Positions 1 through 10,713 of a stretch of DNA of 64,000 nucleotides are shown here, one piece after another. The stretch's first letter is position 1. Each line of letters starts with the position of its first letter. Under the pieces are notes generated by a model. It was not told where the DNA came from, did not search any database, and saw only the letters and a list, made by a program, of their open reading frames with translations. The position numbers were made by a program, and so were the translations under genes. This DNA comes from an uncultured Collinsella sp. (GTDB lineage: Bacteria; Actinomycetota; Coriobacteriia; Coriobacteriales; Coriobacteriaceae): contig URWW01000001.1 in the NCBI GenBank assembly GCA_900551665.1, positions 1 through 64,000 of the forward strand, given 5' to 3'.

Positions 1-202
1 CAAGGTACCCGCCGCGGGTCCTGAGGCCTCGTCTTCACTCGGCCACCCGCGCGGCGAAGAGATATATTGCCAGAGTCCCGCCGCCGCGCAAAGGGTTATT
101 TGCGTCTCCATATTTTGCACATATTTAGCTCTCGGCTGTTCATTTCCTTATCTACATATATGCATTGATCCTTGATGCGAAACAGCCCATCAACGTGGTG
201 TT

Positions 203-1600
203 TTATCCAAAGTCTCCGCGCGCTATGGCGCACCCGGCTCCCAACAATTCATCGCGCATCTCAATCGTCTGGGCCTCCGCATACACGCGAACCACGGGCT
301 CTGTCCCTGATGGCCTCAGCAATAACCATGATTCATCGGCAAATTCGAAGCGCAGGCCATCCATATGACTCACCGACGCAGGCACGCGCCCCGCGATAAC
401 CGGTGGATTCAATCCCGGCAAGATCGTCCTGAGCATTTCGATGATCTCTTGATCGAGGCGCACGTCGCGTCGAGCATAGTAATAGTGACCGCACGCCTCC
501 TCGAGCTTTTCGACCAACTCACCCAGGGTCATTCCCATAGTGGCCATTGCCTCACATAGCATCAGGTTGGTAAGAAGGCCGTCGCGCTCGGGCATATGAC
601 TCGCGAAGCCGATGCCCCCAGCCGCTCCCCCACCTAGCAGTACGTCACCCTTGAGCATCTCGCGATAGATATATTTGAAGCCCACAGGCTTGATATTCAG
701 CTTGCATCCCAGCATCCTCGCAGTTTTACGCGTGACAACCGACGAAGACTGGTTCAACACCACTCGTCCGGTCATCCCTCGATTGATGCATAGATGCGCC
801 AGCACCAGAGCAAGCACCTTTTGCGCGCTCACAAAGTGTCCGCGCTCGTCTACGGCGCCCACCCGATCGCCATCCCCATCGTTGACCAGGCCCGCATGGG
901 CTCCCTGTGCCAGAACCTCGCACTCGCAATCGTCGACCCAGGGCTCCACCGGCTCAGGATGCGTTTCGTCCGTTTCCGCATCGGTGACCCCATGGATTTC
1001 AACGACGTCGACGCCCATTGCACGCAATAGATCCGCGAAATAGCGGCTTGCCGACCCATACAGCGGGTCATACACAACCTTTAGATGAGCTGCCGCAATC
1101 GCTTCGGTGTCGACAAGCGTGTAGAGATGATCGAAATACCTAGTCAGATAATCGCACGTTTCAATTGCACCGCGTTCAGGAGTCGGGTCGGAGGGAATGG
1201 CCCGCTCGAGCTCCTCATAGATTTCGTCCGAGCCTATACCGCCGTCCGCCTGGCGGAGCTTGATGCCCTGATAATCGTTGGGACTATGCGACCCCGTCAC
1301 CATGAGGCCGCCTACAGCCCGCACATCCTGAGCGACGGTCCATGACAATGCGGGTGTTGGAACATACCGATCGGACACTTTGACGTGCAATCCATGCGAG
1401 GCAAGGACCTTACCCGCCAACCGCGCGAAATGATCGGCACCTGGGCGCATGTCGTATCCGACATACACCAAGGCGCCGGGTGCGCGACGCGCCCACATCT
1501 CACCCGCGGCATCGGCCACACGGATCACGTTGTCGTCGTTGAAGTCGCCATCAAGCCGGGCTCGCCAGCCGTCAGCGCCAAAATGAAGTATCGCGCCCAT
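203..1600 (-). CDS. alpha-D-phosphohexomutase (phosphoglucomutase/phosphomannomutase family)
   Basis: Family enzymes interconvert hexose 1- and 6-phosphates in the cytoplasm. About 465 aa, normal length. Visible: N-terminal FGADGWR, active-site loop TGSHSPND with the phosphoserine near residue 104, metal loop DGDGDR near 241-246, and phosphate-binding RPSGTEP near the C terminus. The sugar-binding loop, normally GGEESGG before IGF..HxPERDG, reads GGGAAGG (about 323-329), so the Glu and Ser that contact sugar hydroxyls are missing. I chose the ATG at 1600, which puts FGADGWR at the N terminus and has AAGGGG about 11 nt upstream; a GTG at 1687 is possible but poorly spaced. It stands alone. Fold call is firm; substrate is unknown. 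Confidence 0.88.
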   Translation of the reverse strand: MGAILHFGADGWRARLDGDFNDDNVIRVADAAGEMWARRAPGALVYVGYDMRPGADHFARLAGKVLASHGLHVKVSDRYVPTPALSWTVAQDVRAVGGLMVTGSHSPNDYQGIKLRQADGGIGSDEIYEELERAIPSDPTPERGAIETCDYLTRYFDHLYTLVDTEAIAAAHLKVVYDPLYGSASRYFADLLRAMGVDVVEIHGVTDAETDETHPEPVEPWVDDCECEVLAQGAHAGLVNDGDGDRVGAVDERGHFVSAQKVLALVLAHLCINRGMTGRVVLNQSSSVVTRKTARMLGCKLNIKPVGFKYIYREMLKGDVLLGGGAAGGIGFASHMPERDGLLTNLMLCEAMATMGMTLGELVEKLEEACGHYYYARRDVRLDQEIIEMLRTILPGLNPPVIAGRVPASVSHMDGLRFEFADESWLLLRPSGTEPVVRVYAEAQTIEMRDELLGAGCAIARGDFG

Positions 1601-1781
1601 GCGCGCATGCACCCCTTGCGGTGTTCTGTGGTTGACGTCTCTGCATAGCTCGGTATACCCGAACCGCGACGGGCCAACCAGCGTCACGCCTTTCTAAGCA
1701 AACTGTAAGATTCTCCCGCTCACTTGAGGTTGCGCATAACGGCAGGCGCCATCTCGGCAAGCGCTCCTCGGGGTGACATCA

Positions 1782-1835
1782 ACCAAACGCAAAACCCCCT
1801 GCAAGGAGGCCATGAGCGGCGTGCTTGCAGGGGGG
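1782..1835 (-). terminator. rho-independent terminator downstream of the DtxR-family gene
   Basis: Perfect 11-bp stem CCCCCTGCAAG/CTTGCAGGGGG (arms 1795-1805 and 1824-1834). On the minus strand it is followed by TTTTGCGTTT. It lies about 30 nt past the stop of the regulator gene at 1863. Confidence 0.85.
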
Positions 1836-1862
1836 ATCCTCATGCGTGGGGGGGCTTCGGCG

Positions 1863-2291
1863 TCAGTCAGCGAGCTTGATTCCGTCGCGCTCCATATGGG
1901 CGATCCAGCGATCCATAGTGTCCTCGGACAGGGCGTGCTCCATCTTGCACGCCTCCTCATCGGCGCGTTCGAATTCAACACCCAGCTCGTCGGTCAGGAA
2001 AGCGCGCAGCATGCGGTGGCGACGCCACACGGCAGCTCCTATGGACCTTCCCTCCTCGGTCAGGCGGACCTTTCCGTAATGCGCCTGTTCGACCATGCCC
2101 TGTGATTTGAGCGATGCGATCGCCTTGTTGACCGAAGCTTTGGAGACATCCAGACGCTGTGCGATCTCGACCGAACGGATGCCGTCGGTACCCTGGTCGG
2201 GCTCCTCCGCCTCGATGCGCACGATGCACTCGAGGTAATCCTCATTTGCCATGGTGAGATGTGGTTTGGCGCCCTGATCAGCTGCTTCCAC
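1863..2291 (-). CDS. DtxR/MntR-family metal-dependent transcriptional regulator
   Basis: Cytoplasmic repressor of metal-homeostasis genes. The 142 aa hold an N-terminal winged helix (SVEIAQRLDVSKASVNKAI as recognition region) and a dimerisation/metal domain with GAAVWRRHRML and EEACKMEH. No C-terminal SH3-like domain, as in MntR-size members. Ligand set looks mixed: EDYLE near the N terminus matches the Asp/Glu pair of MntR, while ExxCxxEH has the Cys of DtxR-type iron regulators. Start is the GTG at 2291, with AAGGGA 6 nt upstream; the ATG at 2252 (MANEDYLEC) is an alternative with a weak site. No metal transporter is adjacent, so its regulon is not visible. Whether it senses Fe or Mn is open. 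Confidence 0.88.
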   Translation of the reverse strand: MEAADQGAKPHLTMANEDYLECIVRIEAEEPDQGTDGIRSVEIAQRLDVSKASVNKAIASLKSQGMVEQAHYGKVRLTEEGRSIGAAVWRRHRMLRAFLTDELGVEFERADEEACKMEHALSEDTMDRWIAHMERDGIKLAD

Positions 2292-2419
2292 GTTTGTTCC
2301 CTTCACTTCGGTTCTCTGCGCTGCATTCTACCCCAAAGACGCCGAGCGCCCCGAGACCCGAATGGGCAAACGGGGAGCTCGACGTGCTTCTGTGCAATTG
2401 CAACAGATTTCGTGTCAGT

Positions 2420-3652
2420 TTATGCGGCGAACTTGGCCACCAGATGGGTCAGGACATCGACCATGGTTTCGAGCGACTTCACCGGAATGAACTCGTTTAC
2501 TCCGTGGCAGCAATAGGCTCCCGTAGAGAGGTTCGGGCAGGGCAACCCACGGAAGGACAGCTGAGCGCCGTCGGTGCCACCGCGGATGGGGATGACGTTG
2601 GGCTCAACGCCGGTCTCGGCGAACGCCTCCTTGGCGAGGGCGATGAGCTCAGGATACTGCGCCACCTTCTCGGCCATGTTGCGGTACTGCTGCTTGACCT
2701 CGACGGTCACGCGCTCGCAGCCCTGCTCCTCGTTCATGAACGACACGGCGGACAGCAGGTGATCGATCTTGGCCTGGAACTTGCCGGCATCGTGATCGCG
2801 GATGATGTAGCGGCTCGTCGCATGCTCAACCGTGCCGCTGATTCCCTCGAGATAATAGAAGCCCTCATACCCGCTGGTGTACTCCGGGCGCTGCACGGCG
2901 GGAAGCAAGCTGTGGAAGCGATGTGCGAGCTCGGCGGCGTTGACCATGCGGCCCTTGGCATCGCCGGGATGGATGGAGAAGCCCTGGAAACGCACGACGG
3001 CCTCGGCGGCGTTGAAGCACTCCCACTCGAGTTCGCCGATTGGGCCACCGTCAACCGTGTAGGCGTACGTGCAGCCATAAGCATCCAGATCGAGCAGCTC
3101 GGCGCCATGGCCGATCTCCTCGTCGGGGCAGAAACAGATGCCCAGCTCAGGATGGGGCAGGGCGGGATTTTCCGCAATGAGGGCGACGAGCGCCATGATC
3201 TCGGCGATACCGGCTTTGTCGTCTGCCCCCAACAGCGTGGTGCCGTCGGTGCATACGAGTTCCTCACCCACCAGGTCGTTCAAGGCGGGCAGCAGTGCGG
3301 GGCTGATGGAGACCGCTTTGCCATCAACCATGGCGCACACCAGATCACCGCCCTCGTAAGTCACGACATGGGGCTTCACGCCAAAGCCGGGAGCCTGTTC
3401 GGTGGTATCGAGATGCGAGATCAGCCCAAGGCGCGGACGGTCCTCGGCACCCTCACTTGCGGGGATCCAAGCTGTGACATAGGCGTTCTCGGTCACCGTG
3501 ACATCACGGGCACCGAGGTCGCGCAGCTCATCGGCAAGCATGTTGGCAAGGTCGAACTGAATGGCGGTCGAGGGGACCTGATCGCAATGCTCATCGGCAG
3601 ACTGCGTGTCCACCTGGACATATCTCAAGAAGCGGTTGAGGACATCTGACAT
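2420..3652 (-). CDS. pepT: peptidase T (tripeptide aminopeptidase, M20B)
   Basis: Removes the N-terminal residue from tripeptides in the cytoplasm, a di-zinc enzyme. The 410 aa match the usual length (about 408). Metal ligands and neighbours are visible: SHLDTTEQAPG (His/Asp), LLGADDKAG (bridging Asp), CPDEEIGHGA (catalytic Glu pair), YTVDGG (Asp) and YCCHGVNEF (C-terminal His). The lid/dimerisation domain lies between about residues 210 and 320. Start ATG is preceded by GAAAGGA. Single gene, same strand as its neighbours. Confidence 0.96.
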   Translation of the reverse strand: MSDVLNRFLRYVQVDTQSADEHCDQVPSTAIQFDLANMLADELRDLGARDVTVTENAYVTAWIPASEGAEDRPRLGLISHLDTTEQAPGFGVKPHVVTYEGGDLVCAMVDGKAVSISPALLPALNDLVGEELVCTDGTTLLGADDKAGIAEIMALVALIAENPALPHPELGICFCPDEEIGHGAELLDLDAYGCTYAYTVDGGPIGELEWECFNAAEAVVRFQGFSIHPGDAKGRMVNAAELAHRFHSLLPAVQRPEYTSGYEGFYYLEGISGTVEHATSRYIIRDHDAGKFQAKIDHLLSAVSFMNEEQGCERVTVEVKQQYRNMAEKVAQYPELIALAKEAFAETGVEPNVIPIRGGTDGAQLSFRGLPCPNLSTGAYCCHGVNEFIPVKSLETMVDVLTHLVAKFAA

Positions 3653-3701
3653 GGATGTTCCTTTCTAGTTGGGCGGCGCCCCACGTGAGGAGGCCGATAC
3701 G

Positions 3702-3730
3702 CGAAACACCCCCAGCGTATGCCAGGGGTG
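3702..3730 (-). terminator. probable terminator of the LCP gene
   Basis: Stem CACCCC(T)/(G)GGGGTG between 3707 and 3730. On the minus strand it is followed by a short TTTCG tract, about 60 nt beyond the stop at 3793. The weak U tract lowers confidence. Confidence 0.5.
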
Positions 3731-3792
3731 CTTGCAAGTCAAAGACACGTATATGTGTTTGCGAGTCCGAAGCTGAAGCGAATCGCGCTCTC

Positions 3793-4944
3793 CTACTCGG
3801 CTGTCGACTCGTCCTCGGCATCGCCGGATGCGAACGCGGAACCTGAGATGTCGCTCAGCGTGGAGCCATTGCCCGTCTCGCTGCCCATGGTCTGGGGGCC
3901 ATCGGGGTTCTCACCGGCGTCCACCTTGGCCATCATCTCGGCGAGCTTATCCTCGTACACGAACACGTAGCTCACGCCGTTCACATAGGTCGTGCCATCG
4001 GCGTAAGAGGGGATGTTGGCGACGTACATGTCGTTACCCACATCCATACCGCGCATCGCGTTGGCCACCGACATGATGTCCTGCACACTCAACGTTGTGA
4101 TCACCACGTTGGAAAGGGACTCGACCGTGCCCATGATGCTTGCGGGATCAAGGTCATTCAGAATCTTGGAGGCAAGGGCGCCGAGAACCTGGCGCTGATG
4201 GCGCATGCGGGTGTAGTCGCCGTCGGCGTAGGTGTAGCGGCAACGGGCGTAGGCAAGAGCGGTCCTGCCGTCCATATGCTGCCAGCCCTTCTCGACCTTG
4301 ACATCGAGGTGCGCGGGGTCGTCGACCTCCTCCGTGGCCTCCAGGTCGATACCGCCGACGGCATCGATGAGCTGCTCCATGCCGGGGAAGTTGACCTCGG
4401 CATAGTGCGACACCTTCTGCTCGCCGCCGAAGCACAGGTCGTTCACCGCCTTGATGACACCCTCGGGGCCATCGATCGAATGCGTGGCGTTGATCTTCAT
4501 GGTCTCACCCTTGTAGACCACACGGGTGTCACGCGGGATCGAGATGAGCGCGGCCTTTTTCTCGACGGGGTCGACTCGCGCCAGGATGATCGAGTCGGAG
4601 CGATACACGTCCTCGCCCGGACGGCCGTCCGTGCCGAGCAGGAGCATGTAAAACGGCTCGCGAGCGACATCGGAATCGTTCAGGATCTGCAGGACGTTGG
4701 CGCCAATGAAGCCGTTGCCGCTCAGGTTGCCCGTAATGCGGAAGAACCAAGCTCCAACACCCACGACGCCCACGAGCAGCACCGCGAGCACCGCGCCGAG
4801 AATGCCGCGCTTGATCATGCGGCTCTTACGGCGCTGGCGGGCGCGCTCGGAATAACGGCTCACGTTCTCGCGGCTGTAAATCCTACTGCTGGCACCCGTG
4901 GAGGGCTGGCGGCCCTGCTGGACCGGGATCTTTCTCTGGCTCAT
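3793..4944 (-). CDS. LytR-CpsA-Psr (LCP) family cell-wall glycopolymer ligase
   Basis: LCP proteins transfer undecaprenyl-linked glycopolymers to peptidoglycan at the outer membrane face. The 383 aa have a basic cytoplasmic N terminus, one membrane helix at about 46-68 (GAVLAVLLVGVVGVGAWFF) and an extracytoplasmic LCP domain with DSIILARVDP, the SIPRDTRV catalytic-Arg segment, KINATHS and RTALAYARCRYTYADGDYTRMRHQRQ. A Ser/Glu/Ala-rich C-terminal tail follows. It sits 12 nt after murA, so the two wall genes are probably co-transcribed. The glycopolymer cannot be told from sequence. Confidence 0.93.
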   Translation of the reverse strand: MSQRKIPVQQGRQPSTGASSRIYSRENVSRYSERARQRRKSRMIKRGILGAVLAVLLVGVVGVGAWFFRITGNLSGNGFIGANVLQILNDSDVAREPFYMLLLGTDGRPGEDVYRSDSIILARVDPVEKKAALISIPRDTRVVYKGETMKINATHSIDGPEGVIKAVNDLCFGGEQKVSHYAEVNFPGMEQLIDAVGGIDLEATEEVDDPAHLDVKVEKGWQHMDGRTALAYARCRYTYADGDYTRMRHQRQVLGALASKILNDLDPASIMGTVESLSNVVITTLSVQDIMSVANAMRGMDVGNDMYVANIPSYADGTTYVNGVSYVFVYEDKLAEMMAKVDAGENPDGPQTMGSETGNGSTLSDISGSAFASGDAEDESTAE

Positions 4945-4956
4945 AGAGTACCTACG

Positions 4957-6240
4957 CTAGTCGTCGATGGGATCGGGTACGCTCAGACGCTCGACATGAG
5001 CGCCAAGCGAGCAAAGCTTCTCAACGAAGCGCTCGTACCCGCGGTCGATGTGATGGATGGCGGACACCTCGGTGTAGCCCTCGGCGATAAGGCCGGCGAC
5101 CACGAGGGCCGCACCGCCGCGCAGATCGGGCGAGGTGACCTGGGCTCCGGAGAATCCGTCCACGCCGTGCACCATTGCATGATGGCTCTCCACGCGGATG
5201 TCCGCGCCCATGCGAACGAGCTCAGAGGCGAACATGAAGCGGTTCTCGAAGATGTTCTCCGTAATGATGGAATTGCCGTCGGCAAGGGCGGACAGGACCA
5301 TGATCTGGGCCTGCATATCCGTGGGGAAGCCGGGGAACGGCAAGGTCTGGATGTCGACCGGCTCAATGCGATCGGCGCGATAGGCTCGGACGCCATTCTC
5401 GATACGATCGATGCGCACGCCCATGAGCTCGAGCTTCTTGATGACCATGCCGAGGTTGATCGGGTTGAAACCAGTGACCTCGACGCCCGACTCATCGGCC
5501 ATGAGGGCGGCGGCGGTGATGAAGGTACCTGCCTCGATACGGTCGCCCACCACGCGGTGGGTCACGGGATGCAGCTCATCCACACCCTCGATCTGAACGA
5601 CGGGGGTGCCGGCGCCGGTGATCTTGGCGCCCATCTCGTTGAGCATGTTGGCGAGGTCCACGATCTCGGGCTCGCGCGCCGCGTTGTCGATGACGGTGGT
5701 GCCCTTGGCCTTGACCGCGGCCATGATGAGGTTCTCCGTGGCACCGACGCTGGCGAATTCGAGCGTCACCGCCGTGCCGGTAAGACCCTCGGGCGCGTCG
5801 GCGTGAATGTAGCCGTGATCGGTGTCGAACTGAACGCCCAGGGCGCCGAGGCCCAGGATGTGCATGTCGATCTTGCGTGCGCCGAGGTTGCAGCCGCCGG
5901 GCATCGCGATCTTGGCACAGCCGAAACGCCCAAGCAGCGGACCCATGACCGCGGTCGACGCGCGCATCTTGGCCACCAGGTCATACGGCGCCTCCCAGGA
6001 GGACACGGCAGAGGTATCGATGCGCAGCGTGTGCTCATCGAGTACGTCGATGGTCGCGCCCATGCGCTTGAGCACCTTGCCCATCACATGGACGTCAGAG
6101 ATGTTGGGCACGTTCTCGAGTGTGGTGGCACCCGGTGCGAGCAACGTTGCGGCCATGAGCTTGAGCGCGGAGTTCTTCGCACCCGAGACGGCGACCGTGC
6201 CGCTGATGAGATGACCACCTTCAACGCGGATGATATCCAA
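4957..6240 (-). CDS. murA: UDP-N-acetylglucosamine 1-carboxyvinyltransferase
   Basis: First committed step of peptidoglycan synthesis, transferring enolpyruvate from PEP to UDP-GlcNAc. About 427 aa. Visible: VSGAKNSALK (Lys of the active site), MRAS, and the catalytic loop PGGCNLGARKID, whose Cys is the nucleophile that fosfomycin alkylates (family knowledge), so this is a Cys-type enzyme. I place the start at the TTG at 6240, with GAAAGGG 6 nt upstream. The in-frame ATG at 6264 lies inside the atp terminator hairpin and is not a plausible start. Confidence 0.96.
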   Translation of the reverse strand: MDIIRVEGGHLISGTVAVSGAKNSALKLMAATLLAPGATTLENVPNISDVHVMGKVLKRMGATIDVLDEHTLRIDTSAVSSWEAPYDLVAKMRASTAVMGPLLGRFGCAKIAMPGGCNLGARKIDMHILGLGALGVQFDTDHGYIHADAPEGLTGTAVTLEFASVGATENLIMAAVKAKGTTVIDNAAREPEIVDLANMLNEMGAKITGAGTPVVQIEGVDELHPVTHRVVGDRIEAGTFITAAALMADESGVEVTGFNPINLGMVIKKLELMGVRIDRIENGVRAYRADRIEPVDIQTLPFPGFPTDMQAQIMVLSALADGNSIITENIFENRFMFASELVRMGADIRVESHHAMVHGVDGFSGAQVTSPDLRGGAALVVAGLIAEGYTEVSAIHHIDRGYERFVEKLCSLGAHVERLSVPDPIDD

Positions 6241-6253
6241 GCGTTTCCCTTTC

Positions 6254-6288
6254 AAAAAAAACATGCCCGGGGCCGTTCCCCGGGCATG
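6254..6288 (-). terminator. strong terminator of the ATP synthase operon
   Basis: Perfect 11-bp stem CATGCCCGGGG/CCCCGGGCATG (6262-6272 and 6278-6288), loop of 5, followed on the minus strand by eight T. It lies 42 nt after atpC, and the murA ribosome binding site starts directly behind the T run. Confidence 0.95.
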
Positions 6289-6329
6289 ATGTCAATCGCT
6301 GTGCGCGCGAACGGCTCGTTCGCCTGCGC

Positions 6330-6734
6330 CTACTGAGCAAGCAGCAGCTTGCACCATGCGATTTCATTATAGAGGTAGGCGCGACGAGCGTCGCCCTCCG
6401 CCATATTCCCCAGCTGGTCTTCAAAACCTGCAAGCCTGGCGTTCACCTCGTCGACATCGACTTTCTCGGTATCGATGGCACGCTCGACGAGCACGATGAC
6501 CTCGTCGTTCGCAACTTGGACATACCCGTCCGTCACCGCGAAGACATGGTCGACGACGCCCATCTTGGTTTCGGAGACGCGGATATGGCCACCGTCGATC
6601 GTGCAGATCTCGCTCGCATGACGCGGGAGAATACCGAACTCTCCGATGGTGGAGGGCACCGCCACATACGCGACGGCCCCCTCATACACGCACTCCTCGG
6701 GGCAGACGATTCGCAGCTGCATGGGCTTTGCCAT
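6330..6734 (-). CDS. atpC: F1Fo ATP synthase subunit epsilon
   Basis: Central-stalk subunit that contacts gamma and the c-ring and modulates ATP hydrolysis. The 134 aa show the N-terminal beta-sandwich (VCPEECVYEGAVAYVAVPS, GEFGILPRHA) and the C-terminal helical hairpin (VNARLAGFEDQL onwards). Last gene of the operon, 5 nt after atpD and just before the strong terminator, the usual position. Confidence 0.96.
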   Translation of the reverse strand: MAKPMQLRIVCPEECVYEGAVAYVAVPSTIGEFGILPRHASEICTIDGGHIRVSETKMGVVDHVFAVTDGYVQVANDEVIVLVERAIDTEKVDVDEVNARLAGFEDQLGNMAEGDARRAYLYNEIAWCKLLLAQ

Positions 6735-6739
6735 GGTTC

Positions 6740-8172
<1,433 letters not shown>

Positions 8173-8173
<1 letters not shown>

Positions 8174-9084
8174 TAATGTTCCTCCAATGCAGCGGCCCCG
8201 CCCACGATCTCATTGATCTCGGTGGTGATGGAGGCCTGGCGTACACGGTTATAAGTGCGCGTGAGGTCGGCGATGATCGCGCTTGCGTTCTCGGTGGCCG
8301 AGTGCATCGACTTGCGTCGGGCACCCTGCTCGGCTGCTGCGGAGTCGATCATGGCCTGGTGGACGACGGTCAGCACGTAGCTCGGGATCAGCTTGTTGAG
8401 CACGTGCTCCGCGGAGGGGACGAACTCGAACGGCGAGGCGAGACGCGTGGGCGCCTCATCCTCGTTCGCGCGAGGACCGCGAGCGGTGCGCAGCACCTCA
8501 TCGTCCAACGGCAGGATGCGCTCGGAGCGCAGCACCTGCTCCACGCGGTTCTTCGCATGGAAGTAGACGATGTCCACGCGACCGAAGCGACCCTGAGAGA
8601 AGCCATCGATCACGTAGTTGGCCACGACACGGGCATTCTCAAGCGTGGGGTCGTCGGACTCGCCGACGATACCCATCACCTTGCAGGGGTACTTGCGGAA
8701 GTACTCCGTCACCTTACGGCCGCAGGTGATGAGCTCGACCTCCTTCGCACCGTGACGGTGGAAGTGCTTGATGCGCTGCTCGGCGGCGCGCTCGACCTGC
8801 ATGTTGAAACCGCCGGCAAGACCACGGTCGGAGCTGATCGCAATGACCAGCGCGCGCTCGTAGGTCTCGGGGTCCACGAGGAGCGGCGAGTTGACGTTGA
8901 GCGCTGGATCGGTCGCCACGGTGAGCATGACGTCGGTGATCGCGGCGGAGTACGGCTCGCTGTTCTTGGCGCGCTGCAGGGCACGCGCGATCTTCGCCGT
9001 GGCGACCATTTCCATGGTGCGCGTGATCTGCTGGGTCGTGGAGACCGAACCGATGCGCTTTTTTATTTCGCGGAGGTTGGCCAT
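8173..9084 (-). CDS. atpG: F1Fo ATP synthase subunit gamma
   Basis: Rotating central shaft of F1. The 303 aa have the conserved N-terminal helix (REIKKRIGSVSTTQQITRTMEMVA) and C-terminal helix (ENASAIIADLTRTYNRVRQASITTEINEIVGG), with the Rossmann-like middle (ISSDRGLAGGFN). Eight nt separate it from atpA. Nothing unusual. Confidence 0.97.
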
Positions 9085-9092
9085 AGGGCTTA

Positions 9093-10709
9093 CTACTCTC
9101 CAGCTTCGTCGGCGACCGACTTGGCGGGCGCCTTCCCGGAGTCGCGAGACGCCAGGAACTGATCCTTGTAATCGCTGATCGCCTGCTCGAGCTCCTTGCC
9201 GATGCGATCGTCGATCTTGGCGGAGCGGAACTCCTCCAGGAGCTTGCGGTAGGCACCGTTCAGGAACTCCACCAGACCGTCGCGGAAGGGCACGACATCC
9301 TCGAGAGGCATGTCATCGAGGTAGCCCTTGTTGCCCGCGTACAGCACGGCGACCTGATCGACGACGTCCAGTGCCTTGAAGCGACCCTGCTTGAGGAGCT
9401 CGGTCATGCGAGCACCGTGGGTGAGCTGCTTCTGCGTGGTGGCGTCGAGGTCGGAGCCGAACTGGGTGAAGCCGGCGAGCTCGCGGTAGGACGCGAGGTC
9501 CAGACGCAGGTTGCCCGCCTGCTGCTTCATGGCCTTGGTCTGCGCGGAACCACCGACGCGCGACACGGAGATGCCGACGTCGACAGCGGGGCGCTGACCC
9601 TGGTGGAACAGCTCGGACTGCAGGTAGATCTGACCATCGGTAATCGAAATCACGTTGGTCGGGATGTAGGCGGAAACGTCGCCATCCTGCGTCTCGATGA
9701 TCGGCAGGGCGGTCAGGGAGCCGCCGCCGTTCTTCTCGGAGAGCTTGCAAGCGCGCTCCAGGAGGCGAGAGTGCAGGTAGAAGATGTCGCCGGGGTAGGC
9801 CTCGCGTCCGGGCGGGCGACGCAGCGTCAGCGACATCTGACGATAGGCGACGGCCTGCTTGGACAGGTCATCGTAGATGACAAGCACGTGGCCGCCGGGA
9901 TTGGTGGCGCTGGCGGGCTGGCCGTCCTCACCGTTGTACATGAAGTACTCGCCGATGGCGGCACCCGCCATCGGGGCGATGTACTGCAGCGGCGCGGAGT
10001 CTGCCGCGGTGGCGCTCACGATGACGGTGTAGTCGAGCGCACCGTGCTGAGCGAGTGTCTCGCGAATGTTCGCGACCGTGGAGGCCTTCTGGCCGATGGC
10101 CACGTACACGCAGATCATGCCCTTGCCACGCTGGTTGATAATGGCATCGATGGCAATGGCGGTCTTACCGGTCTTGCGGTCGCCGATGATGAGCTCGCGC
10201 TGGCCGCGGCCGATCGGGATCATCGCGTCAACCGCGAGCAGACCCGTCTGCACGGGCTCGCACACCGGGGTGCGCTCGATGACGCCGGGGGCCTTGAACT
10301 CGATGGGGCGACGATGCGTCTCACCGACGCTGCCCTTGCCATCGATGGGCTGGCCAAGCGGGTTGACGACACGACCGAGCATGCCGCGACCCACGGGGAT
10401 GTCCATAACGCGACCGGTGGTGCGGCAGGCGTCGCCCTCCTTGATGGAGTCGACATCGCCGAACAGAACGGCGCCGACCTCTTCGCGGTCGAGGTTCTGA
10501 GCCAGGCCGTACACGGTCTTGCCCGTGATGGAGCTGGTGAACTCAAGGAGCTCACCGGCCATCGCGCTTTTGAGACCGAAGACGTGAGCGATACCATCGC
10601 CCACCTCGGCTACGTGGGATACTTCTTGGGTATCGACGGTAGCCGACAGATCATACAGGCGCTGCCGTAGGATCTGCTCGATGTTCTCGGCATTGATTGC
10701 CTCGGACAT
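9093..10709 (-). CDS. atpA: F1Fo ATP synthase subunit alpha
   Basis: Non-catalytic nucleotide-binding subunit of F1. The 538 aa include Walker A GDRKTGKTAIA, VYVAIGQKASTVA and the arginine-finger region (SVSRVGGSAQTKAMK). The C-terminal end has an Ala/Lys/Asp-rich extension (SGKAPAKSVADEAGE) beyond the usual terminus. The gene lies 4 nt after atpH. Confidence 0.98.
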   Translation of the reverse strand: MSEAINAENIEQILRQRLYDLSATVDTQEVSHVAEVGDGIAHVFGLKSAMAGELLEFTSSITGKTVYGLAQNLDREEVGAVLFGDVDSIKEGDACRTTGRVMDIPVGRGMLGRVVNPLGQPIDGKGSVGETHRRPIEFKAPGVIERTPVCEPVQTGLLAVDAMIPIGRGQRELIIGDRKTGKTAIAIDAIINQRGKGMICVYVAIGQKASTVANIRETLAQHGALDYTVIVSATAADSAPLQYIAPMAGAAIGEYFMYNGEDGQPASATNPGGHVLVIYDDLSKQAVAYRQMSLTLRRPPGREAYPGDIFYLHSRLLERACKLSEKNGGGSLTALPIIETQDGDVSAYIPTNVISITDGQIYLQSELFHQGQRPAVDVGISVSRVGGSAQTKAMKQQAGNLRLDLASYRELAGFTQFGSDLDATTQKQLTHGARMTELLKQGRFKALDVVDQVAVLYAGNKGYLDDMPLEDVVPFRDGLVEFLNGAYRKLLEEFRSAKIDDRIGKELEQAISDYKDQFLASRDSGKAPAKSVADEAGE

Positions 10710-10713
10710 GTGG

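Noticed and set aside
1..202. Minus-strand GGTGGCCGAGTG stretch near 35-50, tRNA D-arm-like
   Set aside because: No cloverleaf can be completed; adjoining anticodon stem and T arm are missing.
6262..6264. ATG at 6264 as murA start
   Set aside because: It lies in the stem of the atp terminator; the TTG at 6240 has a well-spaced GAAAGGG.
4198..6336. 712-codon plus-strand open frame opposite the LCP and murA genes (similar long antisense frames at 33141-35345, 50340-52544)
   Set aside because: Antisense shadow of real minus-strand genes in GC-rich DNA; low-complexity composition and no ribosome binding site or domain.
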